Shown here piece by piece: positions 1 to 9,431 of a stretch of DNA of 64,000 bases. The DNA is from JAYRWD01 sp041918255 (GTDB lineage Bacteria > Patescibacteriota > Dojkabacteria > B142 > WJKM01): assembly GCA_041918255.1 (NCBI GenBank), contig JAYRWD010000026.1, positions 43,697-107,696 of the forward strand, given 5' to 3'. The position numbers were made by a program, and so were the translations under genes. Below the pieces are notes generated by a model. It saw nothing but the letters and a program-made list of their open reading frames with translations. It was not told the DNA's origin and did not search any database. Positions within the stretch are counted from its first letter, which is position 1. Each line of letters begins with the position of its first letter.

Positions 1-1
1 C

Positions 2-820
2 GATCCAATCTATATAAATCTCAATTACGACTGTACAAATATTAAGTGGTCGGAAGGTGCGATAGGGATTTATAGAAAAGTCTATAAGTCCGGGGACAAA
101 TATTATGAAGCCAATCCTCGAATAAACGAAATCCAGCAATATCTAAATGGCAAGCCCTATGCCGAGACCTACTTTCTTTTTGAAGGCGAAACGGGATTGA
201 GTTTAGAAGAGAGTTCTATTAACAAAAATGATTTCAATGCCACGCCATTCAACGAAATAAAGAGGATTGCTCCCTCGCCTTTTATTATTCCTAGTGATAA
301 TCCAGAGCCTATTTTGAAAGAATACGTTGGCATGCCCCTGTGTGATGGTGCCTATTCCTTTAGTGGAAACGATTTTCTTGCTCCAAATCAAAAGATGAGA
401 GCAAGTCTCGATAATCAGAACGAAAGTTTCGGAGAGCCAAAAAGTTTTGTCCCAGCAAATTTCGTACCCCCTGTATTGCAGCAAGCGGAAAATTACTTCG
501 TGGAGATAATATACATTTTTTGGAGTATTATTGGACTAGCAGCAGTTGGGCAGTTATTTGTCATAGGTTTGAAAATCCTGACATCAAGCTTTAGCCCGGA
601 GCAAAAAGGAGCTACGTTACGCTCGGTAGCATTATGGGTGGTCGGACTGGCATTGGCCATAGTGGCTATTCCACTTTTGCAATTTATTTTTAGAATTTTG
701 GACATACAAGACACTAGATGCTTCAAATATACTGAGAATAATGAATTAGTTTACGATCTGACCGTTCCGGGTTTCACGTTCTTCTTTAATGATACATGTA
801 CGTCCGAGGAGAGCTTGTAG
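2..820 (+). CDS. Pilin-like membrane protein, 3' part (5' end outside window)
   Basis: The reading frame is open from the first bases of the window, so the gene starts upstream and only its last ~272 codons are seen. The visible part has a long polar region with several cysteines (YDCTN, MPLCDG). Two adjacent hydrophobic helices follow near the C-terminus (IIYIFWSIIGLAAVGQLFVI and VALWVVGLALAIVAIPLLQF), separated by a short charged loop. A cysteine-containing tail ends the protein. Two helices with a short charged turn recall VirB2/TrbC-like pilins and the pilin-like proteins common in CPR genomes, but this is inference from topology only. An internal TTG at 197 is unlikely to be the start because coding sequence continues upstream. 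Confidence 0.6.
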   Translation, partial: DPIYINLNYDCTNIKWSEGAIGIYRKVYKSGDKYYEANPRINEIQQYLNGKPYAETYFLFEGETGLSLEESSINKNDFNATPFNEIKRIAPSPFIIPSDNPEPILKEYVGMPLCDGAYSFSGNDFLAPNQKMRASLDNQNESFGEPKSFVPANFVPPVLQQAENYFVEIIYIFWSIIGLAAVGQLFVIGLKILTSSFSPEQKGATLRSVALWVVGLALAIVAIPLLQFIFRILDIQDTRCFKYTENNELVYDLTVPGFTFFFNDTCTSEESL

Positions 821-888
821 CGAACCTGTCCTTGCCAGAACTTCCCTAAATCCGTGATAATGTGTTTCACTAAATAACCCAAATTATT

Positions 889-2049
889 ATGTTCAAATTC
901 ATACATACAGCCGATCTTCACCTTGGGGCGAAGGCAGGATGGCTAGGTACTCGAGCAACAAGCCATAGAAAATTATTATTAGATACCTTTGCCCAAATTT
1001 GTGACGAGACGCGAAATAGGGGGGCAAACGCATTAGTTATAGCAGGGGATCTTTTTGATACCCCATATCCAAGTACTAATACCATAAATTATGTGCAATC
1101 TCGTTTAGAGGCATTAGCAAGGGGGGGCACAATGGTTTTAATTGTGGCAGGCAATCACGATCGCTATATTGATTCTTCGGTATATTCCAAACTGAAATTC
1201 TCAAATCCTCTCATCCATGTTTTCTCTCCAGAAAAAGTTGAGGTAATTGAGTCAACGAATTTTGCGGTTAGGTTTTTTTCGCAGAGTATAGCTCAAAGAT
1301 TCTCAACATCCTCAACCCTTGGGCGACTCATAGATGCTCGCAAGAATGGTAGGATGGACGGCGGAGGTTTTACAGATATTGCGATTGTTCACGGATCAGT
1401 AGAATTAGGATCGAATACGACCAACCACGGGATATCAAAGGAGGAAATTACAAATTCTGGTTTCGCATATATAGCACTTGGCGATTGGCACGGATTATTG
1501 GAAGTATCAAACAAAGCAACAAAAGCTTGGTATCCAGGCTCACCTCAACCATTGGCTTTTGATCAGAAAATGTTTGGTCATGTTCTGGAAATATCGGTCG
1601 AGCCCGGTGTAAATGAAAGAGTAGAAGTTATGCCAATTAAGATTTCTGAGTTATTTACACAGGAAGTTACATTTGATTGTTCAAAACAGGATAACCACCA
1701 AGGAGGCGGACAATCTTTATATGAACGTATAGACAGGACTATTACCGGACTATCAAATAAGAATTTGTTACTTGAAATGAAATTAAGTGGCATCATAAAG
1801 CCAGAAATGCCAATTAATTTAGGGGAGATATTGGAGGCCGATACGGATAAATTTTATTTATTACGAATCATAAATCTAACGAAGATAGGTTTAACACAGG
1901 AAGAGATAGAAGCTATACCCGAGACTACGGTTTCTGGAAGACTAATCAGAATTGCTAAACACAGACTTGAGATCGAAAAAGACGAGAATGTACGCAAAAT
2001 TATTGAGCAAGCCTTAGTGGAGGGATTACAAAAATTAAGCGAATTGTAG
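889..2049 (+). CDS. sbcD: SbcD/Mre11-type DNA repair metallophosphatase (YhaO-like)
   Basis: This 386-residue protein begins with a calcineurin-like phosphoesterase core. The metal-binding motifs are in order: ADLHLG (D9, H11), GDLFD (D54), GNHD (N89, H90), then HGS and GDWH. This set is characteristic of SbcD/Mre11/YhaO nucleases, which use two Mn ions to cut DNA ends and hairpins together with an SbcC/Rad50-type ATPase. The C-terminal ~130 residues are variable, as expected for the capping and partner-binding region. The next gene encodes the matching ATPase 86 bp downstream on the same strand, so the two probably work as a complex. The ATG at 889 is preceded by an AT-rich leader with no Shine-Dalgarno sequence. 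Confidence 0.88.
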   Translation: MFKFIHTADLHLGAKAGWLGTRATSHRKLLLDTFAQICDETRNRGANALVIAGDLFDTPYPSTNTINYVQSRLEALARGGTMVLIVAGNHDRYIDSSVYSKLKFSNPLIHVFSPEKVEVIESTNFAVRFFSQSIAQRFSTSSTLGRLIDARKNGRMDGGGFTDIAIVHGSVELGSNTTNHGISKEEITNSGFAYIALGDWHGLLEVSNKATKAWYPGSPQPLAFDQKMFGHVLEISVEPGVNERVEVMPIKISELFTQEVTFDCSKQDNHQGGGQSLYERIDRTITGLSNKNLLLEMKLSGIIKPEMPINLGEILEADTDKFYLLRIINLTKIGLTQEEIEAIPETTVSGRLIRIAKHRLEIEKDENVRKIIEQALVEGLQKLSEL

Positions 2050-2135
2050 AGGATTTTTAGCGCGCCCGAAAACGCAAGCATAACGTAACGATTATAATTT
2101 TTTATACTTTTTTGCAACACGTTGAAAAATAAATA

Positions 2136-4247
2136 ATGATCATAAAAAGTCTTCGAATAAACAACTTCAGACTCTTTCAGGATAGACAACTTTTTTTCTC
2201 TAGTGGTCTGAATATTGTGATTGGACCAAATGAAGCCGGAAAATCCACGCTTGTTTCTGCTCTGAAACACGCTCTGTATACGGATCCTGTATCTAAATCA
2301 AAAATGATAGCAGCGGATATATCTGGATGGGACGAAGGGGATTCGCGTAAGGCGGAAATTGAAATAGAATTTGAAGCCGAAGGGATAAATTACGTATTTG
2401 AAAAGAACTTTCTGGGTAAAGAGACATTCTTAAAAGCTAAGAATGAAAATAGATGGCAATATAAAGGTAAAGAAGCGCTTGAAAAAATTGTTGAAATTTA
2501 TGGCATACCCAATGTTGAAATGTTTGAAACTTCGGCCTCACTAAACCATGAAGATCTAGAAAAAGTACGAAAAAGTACAACATTTGTAGCAGCGCTTCAG
2601 AATGCGTCTACCCAAGGAAGTAGGGATGGAAGAATCCAAGACATTTTGAGGCAGATCGATTTAGAGATTCAAAATCTTCGACGTGGTATGGTTGCGCTGG
2701 CAAAAAATCCCGGGTTAATCCGAAGCGCTATGGATGATTTAAAGCGGTTAGAAATTGAAAAGGAGGAGAAAGGTGTAAGGTGGAAAGAACAGCAGGGTTT
2801 AATAGAAAAATACAAACAACTTGTAACAAGGAAGGATGAGCTTGAAGTAAAAGAAAAAGAGCTAGCCCGGATCATAGATGTAAGCGAAACCTATTACCGG
2901 AAGCAAAAGGAATATAACGAGATCAATACACAAAGGACTGAATTGGAGGAGAGAATCGAGAAAATCGAAGAGATTGAAGGAGAGTATAAAAAAATAGCGA
3001 ATGAGTTGTTAGCGTTTGAATCGGAGAAACGTCAGAGCTACCTTGAAACTCAAAAGATATTAACAGAATATGAAAAAGAAATTGATAGCTTAAATAATTC
3101 CGTTGCGGTTCTAAAGGGAAAGAAAAGGGAAACCATACTTAAAAAAGCAAAGGAGCAGCAGCTTTTTTTGAAAGGATTGGGTATTACTCTCGGGCTTGTC
3201 GGAATAGTTGCATCAGTGAAATATTGGGAATTCATATTTTTAGGATTGGGAGGAGTAGTTATGTTTCTACTTGCGGTCAAAATTCAAAAAATTTACGAAA
3301 AGTTTTTGCGTGTAAATGAGGATAGTCAGATAGAAGGTCTGAGGGAGCAGATTTTGCAGGAGAATACTAAGATAGAAATGGCACTATCGAAAATAGATAT
3401 GGTTACGATTCAAGAATTGGATCACACAATACACGAATATGAAAAAAAATTGGTTAGGAAAGAAGAAAAGGGAAATGCTCTGATAAGCCTACTTGGAAAT
3501 GAGAATCTTGAAAAACTGAAACAAAAAAAGAGTATCTTGGCGCAAGAGGCAGAGGGCATAAGGGCGGTATACCTAACGGAGGAAATCAAAATGGGTGTTT
3601 TAGACACTAGAGCCTTATCAGTTGATAGGGGTAATTATGTACAGGTGAGAAGAGAGCTTGAAGATGTGAGGGCGGATATAGCAAGACTTGAAGGAAGATT
3701 GGGAGTGGAGCAAATCTCGTTAGAAGAAATATCGGAAACAGAAGATCGGTATGATTTAGCAAAAGAGAAGTATAAAAACAGCAAAAATAAATTGGCAGTA
3801 CTTACGTTGCTAAGCGATATGCTAGGCGAAGCTACGCAGGACACAACGGTGTTGGTGGCTCATGCGGTACGGGAAATCGTCGAAAAATATATAAAAGTAA
3901 TTACAGAAGGAAAATATACTAGGGCAAGGTTGGATCGAGAATTAGAATTAGAAGTTTATTCTCCAGAAAAAAATGACTGGATAAATCCCATGAAGTATCT
4001 GTCGTCGGGGGCGTGCGATCAGATTTTTTTCTTGGTACGGTATGGTTATTTCAAGCTTCTGTCTAGCGGGAAGCGGCCCTTTTTGGTATTAGATGATGCG
4101 TTTTTAGCGTTTGATAGTATTCGGATGAAGAGTGCTATGGAGCTTCTCAAAGTTTTAGCTGAGGAAAATCAAATAATTTATTTAACCCATCGAAAGAATC
4201 TAGCTAAATACGGAGATACGCTGTACCTGTGCGAATGGTATAGATAA
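2136..4247 (+). CDS. SbcC/Rad50-like AAA ATPase with central membrane segment (YhaN-like)
   Basis: This is a 703-residue SMC-type ATPase. Residues 30-38 are the Walker A motif (GPNEAGKST). Long coiled coils surround a hydrophobic stretch at about residues 348-382. The ABC-type signature (YLSSGACDQIFF) lies near residue 620 and a Walker B-like LVLDDAF near 650. SbcC and Rad50 use such folded coils to tether DNA while the nuclease partner cuts. The membrane-like segment between the coils, and the absence of a recognisable zinc hook, fit the YhaN branch better than classical SbcC. The gene follows the SbcD-like gene, and the pair resembles yhaO-yhaN. No Shine-Dalgarno sequence precedes the ATG. 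Confidence 0.82.
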   Translation: MIIKSLRINNFRLFQDRQLFFSSGLNIVIGPNEAGKSTLVSALKHALYTDPVSKSKMIAADISGWDEGDSRKAEIEIEFEAEGINYVFEKNFLGKETFLKAKNENRWQYKGKEALEKIVEIYGIPNVEMFETSASLNHEDLEKVRKSTTFVAALQNASTQGSRDGRIQDILRQIDLEIQNLRRGMVALAKNPGLIRSAMDDLKRLEIEKEEKGVRWKEQQGLIEKYKQLVTRKDELEVKEKELARIIDVSETYYRKQKEYNEINTQRTELEERIEKIEEIEGEYKKIANELLAFESEKRQSYLETQKILTEYEKEIDSLNNSVAVLKGKKRETILKKAKEQQLFLKGLGITLGLVGIVASVKYWEFIFLGLGGVVMFLLAVKIQKIYEKFLRVNEDSQIEGLREQILQENTKIEMALSKIDMVTIQELDHTIHEYEKKLVRKEEKGNALISLLGNENLEKLKQKKSILAQEAEGIRAVYLTEEIKMGVLDTRALSVDRGNYVQVRRELEDVRADIARLEGRLGVEQISLEEISETEDRYDLAKEKYKNSKNKLAVLTLLSDMLGEATQDTTVLVAHAVREIVEKYIKVITEGKYTRARLDRELELEVYSPEKNDWINPMKYLSSGACDQIFFLVRYGYFKLLSSGKRPFLVLDDAFLAFDSIRMKSAMELLKVLAEENQIIYLTHRKNLAKYGDTLYLCEWYR

Positions 4248-4417
4248 TTGTACGTGCACTTATGTTAGTAGGCTTTAGTCTTTTGTATATAAGCACAGAA
4301 CAAGAAAATTATTTTGAGACCCAACAAACCTATGAGTAGATCAAAGCTCTTGATTGGAGGATTGCGGAATATATAGGCTGCTTTTGGTATACTGGAAGCG
4401 AATAATATAAGACTTAA

Positions 4418-6163
4418 TTGCCCGTGATTTTGAAAAAGATCAAGTATCAAAGGTTTACGATTTCAATTCTCCTTTTGAGTATTTTTTTTGCGATTTCGAC
4501 CATTCCAACTAATGCTCGCACCATTTCTGAAATTGAGTCGGAAATAAAACAGAAACAACAAGAACTTACTGAAGTTAATACGACAATTGCCGAACTAGAA
4601 GAGAATATTATTAAGCAAAAAGCTGAGATGGAAAATGTTGTCGGAAGGCGTAATACCCTGAGGGCAGAATTAGCATTGAACGCAAACCAAAAAAGTCTGA
4701 TAGAGGAAGAGCTGCGCGACTTAAACAAGAACGAGATCTTAACAAAATTAGAGCAAGAAAAGAGAATTCTGACGCAGGACCGATTAGTTTCTGAGGCATA
4801 TGTGACATGGAGACAAATGAATACTTTTCGGATTTTGCTTCAGACCAATTCGGAAGATATTGTCAAAATTTCGACATATCAGAACTCCGTTTCTGAGCGC
4901 GAACAGAAAAATATTGAGCAACTCGAAACAGAGTTAGAAGCAATACAAAAAGAGTTGAACGAAAATGAAATTAAAAAGGCACAATATCAGGCCGAAATTG
5001 ATAAAATTGACGCGCAAGTCAAGGTAACAGAAAGATTATTGGCAGAGCTAGATTCAAAAATTTTAGCTAATCAAAACGACGTTGCGAATTATCGAGGTAG
5101 ATTAGGATCTATTCAATCCGCGATCGACGAATTGACGGCGGAGCAGAAAAGAATATTAGAGGCCGAATCTGTATTTTTGGGTAAGGTCAGCAATGGGGGC
5201 ACAAAGACTATTAAACAAGGACAAATCTATTTTCAGGGTATTGGAAGGGAGGCCTATCAGGGACATGGTGTAGGCATGTCTCAGTTCGGAGCTTTGGGTG
5301 CGGCACTGGCCGGATGGGATGCGGAGAAAATAGTTGAATTTTATTATCCTGGTGCGGAGGTTGAGACGTATGGAAAAGGCAAAAAAATAAGTGTAGAAGG
5401 ATATGGAAGTATGGATATTGAAGATTATGTAGCGGGAGCTGGTGAGGTACCCGACCATTCTTGTGAAGAATTAGATTTAAAATTTGACTCAAAGAATGTG
5501 TGGCAATGTTGGCCAGAAGAAGCCATAAAAGCTCAGGCAATAGCTTTCCGAACATACGGGATTCATAGCACAATCAGCGGAGGTACCATATGTACTTCGG
5601 CTAAATGTCAGGTATATAAAGGTGGGACGAATAAAAAATGGGCGGCCGAGGCCACAGAGGGTAGAGTTATCATGTATGATAATGAACCAATAGCAGCTTT
5701 TTATAGCTCTGACAATCATAATGGATGGGGGAATGGAAATAATGATACTGTGTGGAGCAGTATGTCCGGTGTAGGAGAACCAAAAAAATATTTGCGTGCA
5801 GTAAATGACAAAAAGATTGCTTTTCATTATACCTATACGGATTGGGGATGGAGAACAAACGGATATTCAATTTCAGATGTTGATAAAATGTTAACTTGGA
5901 GTGTGAATTCAGAAAAATCTACGAGTGGTTACAAAGAATTTTTAAAAACAATAAAAACAAAAGTAGGGACTCTAAAGGGCATGGATTTTGAGAGGGATCC
6001 CTCTGGAAGGGTGAAAAGAGTCAAATTGATTGGGGAAAAGGGAGGTGAGTATATAGCTGGATGGCTTTTCAAATCTGCTTGGAATATATGGGTAGGGAAT
6101 GAAATGCCCAGTGGGGAAAAGGATTTCATTTATAGCCTGACATATTACATGCGAGTTGGATAA
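4418..6163 (+). CDS. Secreted coiled-coil protein with SpoIID/LytB domain
   Basis: This 581-residue protein has an N-terminal signal or anchor (ISILLLSIFFAISTIPTNA). A coiled coil follows over roughly residues 35-240 and then a SpoIID domain. The diagnostic motifs are GHGVGMSQFGA (about 282) and WPEEAIKAQAIAFRTYG (about 365), with an EVP motif between them. SpoIID proteins are lytic transglycosylases acting on denuded peptidoglycan; LytB-type relatives enhance amidases. The GHGVGMSQ motif precedes the catalytic-region motif, the reverse of the order in Bacillus SpoIID, an arrangement I recall from actinobacterial SpoIID/LytB proteins. The coiled coil resembles those of EnvC-like hydrolase activators. 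The start may be TTG 4418 or GTG 4424. A cell-wall remodelling role during division is inferred. Confidence 0.78.
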   Translation: MPVILKKIKYQRFTISILLLSIFFAISTIPTNARTISEIESEIKQKQQELTEVNTTIAELEENIIKQKAEMENVVGRRNTLRAELALNANQKSLIEEELRDLNKNEILTKLEQEKRILTQDRLVSEAYVTWRQMNTFRILLQTNSEDIVKISTYQNSVSEREQKNIEQLETELEAIQKELNENEIKKAQYQAEIDKIDAQVKVTERLLAELDSKILANQNDVANYRGRLGSIQSAIDELTAEQKRILEAESVFLGKVSNGGTKTIKQGQIYFQGIGREAYQGHGVGMSQFGALGAALAGWDAEKIVEFYYPGAEVETYGKGKKISVEGYGSMDIEDYVAGAGEVPDHSCEELDLKFDSKNVWQCWPEEAIKAQAIAFRTYGIHSTISGGTICTSAKCQVYKGGTNKKWAAEATEGRVIMYDNEPIAAFYSSDNHNGWGNGNNDTVWSSMSGVGEPKKYLRAVNDKKIAFHYTYTDWGWRTNGYSISDVDKMLTWSVNSEKSTSGYKEFLKTIKTKVGTLKGMDFERDPSGRVKRVKLIGEKGGEYIAGWLFKSAWNIWVGNEMPSGEKDFIYSLTYYMRVG

Positions 6164-6230
6164 TTGAAGAAGCACGACTTCGAAGTCACTTGCCAAGTTT
6201 GTAAAAAGATAGTAATTTAGGTATATAACA

Positions 6231-8435
6231 ATGCAAATTGATAGAAATAGAATAAAAACTCAGTATTTCGTTGGGGCTTCTCGTAAGACTCAGTGGTCAA
6301 GCGTGTATATATTCTCACCCCATATACCCGCCGTTTATGAAAAGATGGGCGATCTGTTTGCCATTATTACGTTATCGAGCCCCCCTTCATTTGATTCTAA
6401 TACCGCAGGAAATCTCTTGATAGACGCACTGCAAGAGGCATATTTTGATGGCCCAAATGAGAATCCATTTGAAGGAATTGATTATGCAGTGAAGTCGGCA
6501 AAGAAACGTTTAGAGGATCTAATTGAGAGTGATGAAATAATTTCGCAAACTGGAATCGAACTTAGTTTACTATTGGTAGTTATTCATGAAGAAAAGGCTT
6601 ATTTAGCCCGCATCGGCGAAGGAGCAATTTTTGGATTCAGAGAGGGCGAAATGGTTGAATTCACTACTAGTTTGAAAGATCCCGATGGCAAGGGACATAT
6701 GAAAACTGCAAGTCTAAGGGTTAGTCCTGGAGATCGATTTGCGATTCTGACTAAAGAAATTCAGCAAAATATTTCAAAAGATGAAATTGAAGCAAGTCTC
6801 GTGAAGTTTAAGCTAGAGAATATTGAAAATAAAAAGTTTTCAGATGAGGCCTTGAGCGCGATTTTACTTATTGAGGTCGAGAAAGAGGAGAGGGCAGATA
6901 TACTAGAGATCAAAGAGTCAATTCAGAATGACAGTGTCAAAGATGAAGATTTCAAAGGGATGTATAGAGAATTTGAAACACGAACTTTGAAGGAAAGGGG
7001 GGATGAAGAAGCCGAATATAAATTTTTGTCCGCATCAACTTATCATTCTACACCAATATTTATGAGGCTCAGAAGGCAAGTCAAAGTAGTAATGAATTCT
7101 AGATCGTTGGCTAAGGTTATTATATATGGGCGTAATGTCCTCGGGGTACTATTCGGACTATTGGGATCTTTACATCGAACCATAAAGTCAAAAGTACTAA
7201 AGATACCTCCTAAAGAAATGCTGTATATAAATGATTTGAACAAAGGTGGTAATAAAAGACCAGCAATATTTTTCTTTGTTTTATCAATTTTATTGATTTA
7301 CTTTATTATTACAGGAGTTTCGAATTCAAGAGAACGCGCAAAGCTTGCATTTGAGGCTGAGCAAACGATCGTAACATCTGAAGCTGAACTGACTGAGCTA
7401 GAAAATAAAGTAGCCTCTATCATTCTTACCTACGGTAACGAAATAGATAGGGATGCAGCTTTTCGAAAAGTAGACGAGATTAAATTAAAATTAGAAGCAC
7501 TGAAGGTAGAAGAAGTATCTGAGAAACAAAATGCAATTCTAGATAGATTGGAAGAAGTGAATCGTAAGCTTCGTAGGATTATTCAGGTCAGAGAAGTTAA
7601 AGTGGTCAAAGATTTTGCAGTAATAGAGGGTAGCCAAATAGCTGATATTGATATCGGAGCAGAACAAATTTTTGTGGCCGACGGTGGTGATGGCAAAATT
7701 TTAGCATTTGATAGGGCAGGTGGGAGTATGAAACAATTAGCCACCGGCTTAAAAGGTCTAATCTCTATAGCATATTCAAATCTTGGGCATTTAGCATTTA
7801 TTGACGGTGATCCTCAAAGAGTTTTAGGTCTTATCAGACTGTCTGATAATATATTGACTCGGGTACCAGGTATCGATGCAATTAGGCTCGGCAGGGTAAA
7901 TGATATCGATGCTTACAAAGTTGGGGAGAACGATAATCGCATTTATGCTGTTCGACCAGAGTCTTCACAAGTTATTCAAATGCGTCAATCGGCAGGAGAG
8001 TATGTTTTGCCCGAAATTAGACTTGAGAATAAAGATTTGGGGAAAATTTCAGATCTTGAGGTAAGTGACGGGAGGATCTACATTCTGTCTCAGGACAAAG
8101 GAATTAAGGCTTTTTTTGGAAACGGGGAGGTAGCTTTGAAGCTGTACGGTCTTATGCAACCAGAATTATGGAATTCGGCAAATAATATATATGTGGATTC
8201 AAAATATATATATTTAAGCAATGATTCTATGAAGAGGATTGCGGTTTTCTCAAAATTTAGACCATCGGATGAAGGAGCGGTGGATTTTATCGCACAGTAT
8301 GATTTAACCGGATTGCCTCAGAGCGGTAAACTCGGCGAATTGGTTGCCAGTCAACAACAGAGAACTATATATGTCGTACTCGGAAGTAAGATAGTGAAAC
8401 TTGATATGTCAGCTATGGAGGAATTCACATACTAG
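6231..8435 (+). CDS. Membrane protein with degenerate PP2C-like domain and propeller-like C-terminus
   Basis: The N-terminal ~230 residues follow the PP2C phosphatase pattern (ARIGEGAIFGFREGEM aligns with the GDSR strand; SPGDRFAILT with the SDG strand). The metal-binding aspartates expected at both places are replaced, so a catalytically dead scaffold is likely. One transmembrane helix lies at about residues 342-364 (FFFVLSILLIYFIITGV). A coiled coil to about 455 and repeated beta-rich stretches to residue 734 follow, for example VADGGDGKILAFDRAGG, like an NHL or YVTN-type propeller. Predicted topology is phosphatase-like domain inside and propeller outside. The gene lies 68 bp after the SpoIID-domain gene and 25 bp before smpB. 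The function is unknown. Confidence 0.65.
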   Translation: MQIDRNRIKTQYFVGASRKTQWSSVYIFSPHIPAVYEKMGDLFAIITLSSPPSFDSNTAGNLLIDALQEAYFDGPNENPFEGIDYAVKSAKKRLEDLIESDEIISQTGIELSLLLVVIHEEKAYLARIGEGAIFGFREGEMVEFTTSLKDPDGKGHMKTASLRVSPGDRFAILTKEIQQNISKDEIEASLVKFKLENIENKKFSDEALSAILLIEVEKEERADILEIKESIQNDSVKDEDFKGMYREFETRTLKERGDEEAEYKFLSASTYHSTPIFMRLRRQVKVVMNSRSLAKVIIYGRNVLGVLFGLLGSLHRTIKSKVLKIPPKEMLYINDLNKGGNKRPAIFFFVLSILLIYFIITGVSNSRERAKLAFEAEQTIVTSEAELTELENKVASIILTYGNEIDRDAAFRKVDEIKLKLEALKVEEVSEKQNAILDRLEEVNRKLRRIIQVREVKVVKDFAVIEGSQIADIDIGAEQIFVADGGDGKILAFDRAGGSMKQLATGLKGLISIAYSNLGHLAFIDGDPQRVLGLIRLSDNILTRVPGIDAIRLGRVNDIDAYKVGENDNRIYAVRPESSQVIQMRQSAGEYVLPEIRLENKDLGKISDLEVSDGRIYILSQDKGIKAFFGNGEVALKLYGLMQPELWNSANNIYVDSKYIYLSNDSMKRIAVFSKFRPSDEGAVDFIAQYDLTGLPQSGKLGELVASQQQRTIYVVLGSKIVKLDMSAMEEFTY

Positions 8436-8459
8436 AAATGATTAAGCGAATTACAGCCA

Positions 8460-8915
8460 ATGGAAAGTAAGCAATACGCAAAAAATAAAGCCGCGTTTCA
8501 TGATTATAGAATTATTGAGGAATTTGAAGTAGGTCTTGTTTTACAGGGATGGGAGGTTAAATCTATCCGGGTAGGGGCTGTCAGTCTTAAAGAAAGTTAC
8601 ATTGCCCCGGTAGGAAAAGAATTATTGATTTATGGAATGAATATTGCAAAGTGGAAGTATACACTTAGGGTAGGGGAACAGATGGAATTGCGACCGCGCA
8701 AATTACTAGTAAATAGAAAGGAAATAGAGCATATTGTCTTTGAGCAAAAAAGAAATGGTGTAACAATCATCCCGCTATCAATATACGATCGACGTGGACA
8801 TATAAAATTGAAAATAGCACTGGGGAAGGGATTACGTAAATATGATAAAAGGGAAGTCGAAAAATCCCGAGAAATCATGAAAGGGAGTAGGGAAAAACAG
8901 GCGGAAAGATGGTAG
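8460..8915 (+). CDS. smpB: SsrA-binding protein SmpB
   Basis: This 151-residue protein matches SmpB throughout. It starts with the KQYAKNKAAFHDYRI block and continues with FEVGLVLQGWEVKSIRVG and SLKESYI. It ends in a basic tail containing GLRKYDKREVEKSREI. SmpB binds the tRNA-like domain of tmRNA and brings it to stalled ribosomes; its C-terminal tail occupies the empty mRNA channel. The partner tmRNA gene is also in this window, at 32557-33005 on the other strand, so the trans-translation pair is complete. The ATG follows the previous stop codon by 24 bp with no Shine-Dalgarno sequence, which suggests co-transcription with the upstream genes. Confidence 0.95.
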   Translation: MESKQYAKNKAAFHDYRIIEEFEVGLVLQGWEVKSIRVGAVSLKESYIAPVGKELLIYGMNIAKWKYTLRVGEQMELRPRKLLVNRKEIEHIVFEQKRNGVTIIPLSIYDRRGHIKLKIALGKGLRKYDKREVEKSREIMKGSREKQAERW

Positions 8916-8934
8916 GCACAAGCTATAGCTATGA

Positions 8935-8940
8935 TATAAT
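8935..8940 (+). promoter_or_regulatory. Putative -10 element (TATAAT)
   Basis: A perfect TATAAT with an upstream TATGA lies in the short gap after smpB, about 23 bp before the GTG start of the next gene. No convincing -35 hexamer was found at standard spacing, so this rests on the -10 alone. Confidence 0.35.
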
Positions 8941-8962
8941 TTATATCAATTAAGTACAACAA

Positions 8963-9352
8963 GTGTTTAGAAAAAAAATTGATGAGCAAACAGGTGTGCC
9001 ATCTCCTGAAATAGCAGGAGGAGCGGTCTCTACTGGTGTCCCTCGAGGTAGTGAGGTACTCACAAACAAAGAGATTCAATCCGGAAGTGGGTATAATGAG
9101 AAGAAAACAGATACCCAAAAAGAGACTAAGATTCCTCAGTCGCCAACTCAAACGCAGATTAAGACGCAAGGTCCGGCGCAGACTACGCAAACAGTAGTGC
9201 CGAAAGTATGGGGTTACAAAATTTCTCCCTCGTTAGTTTCGAATCTAGGTAAGGTAAGGAGGGGGAAAAGTTCTGCAGATCCTAAAACAGGAATTGGTTG
9301 CTTGTATATGCTTATCGATAGACTTTTTAGAATGCAGACAGCCTCGGCCTAG
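8963..9352 (+). CDS. Hypothetical protein, low-complexity Thr/Gln-rich
   Basis: This is a 129-residue reading frame starting with GTG. It has a charged start (FRKKIDEQ), a long disordered-looking middle rich in Thr, Gln, Lys and Pro (about residues 30-85), and a short C-terminal block (WGYKISPSLVSNLGKVRRG...IDRLFRMQT). I do not recognise a family. Opening residues followed by a flexible linker recall bactofilins, but the beta-helix core of that family is absent. It may be a real small protein or the remnant of a longer one. It is downstream of smpB and 80 bp before the VirD4-like gene, with a plausible -10 element in front. Confidence 0.4.
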   Translation: MFRKKIDEQTGVPSPEIAGGAVSTGVPRGSEVLTNKEIQSGSGYNEKKTDTQKETKIPQSPTQTQIKTQGPAQTTQTVVPKVWGYKISPSLVSNLGKVRRGKSSADPKTGIGCLYMLIDRLFRMQTASA

Positions 9353-9431
9353 CCTAGAATTTCACCCATTCCCAATACTCAAAAATATTCATCTAGTGTA
9401 TTATTAGTATGACCTTTAGTACCAATTTATA

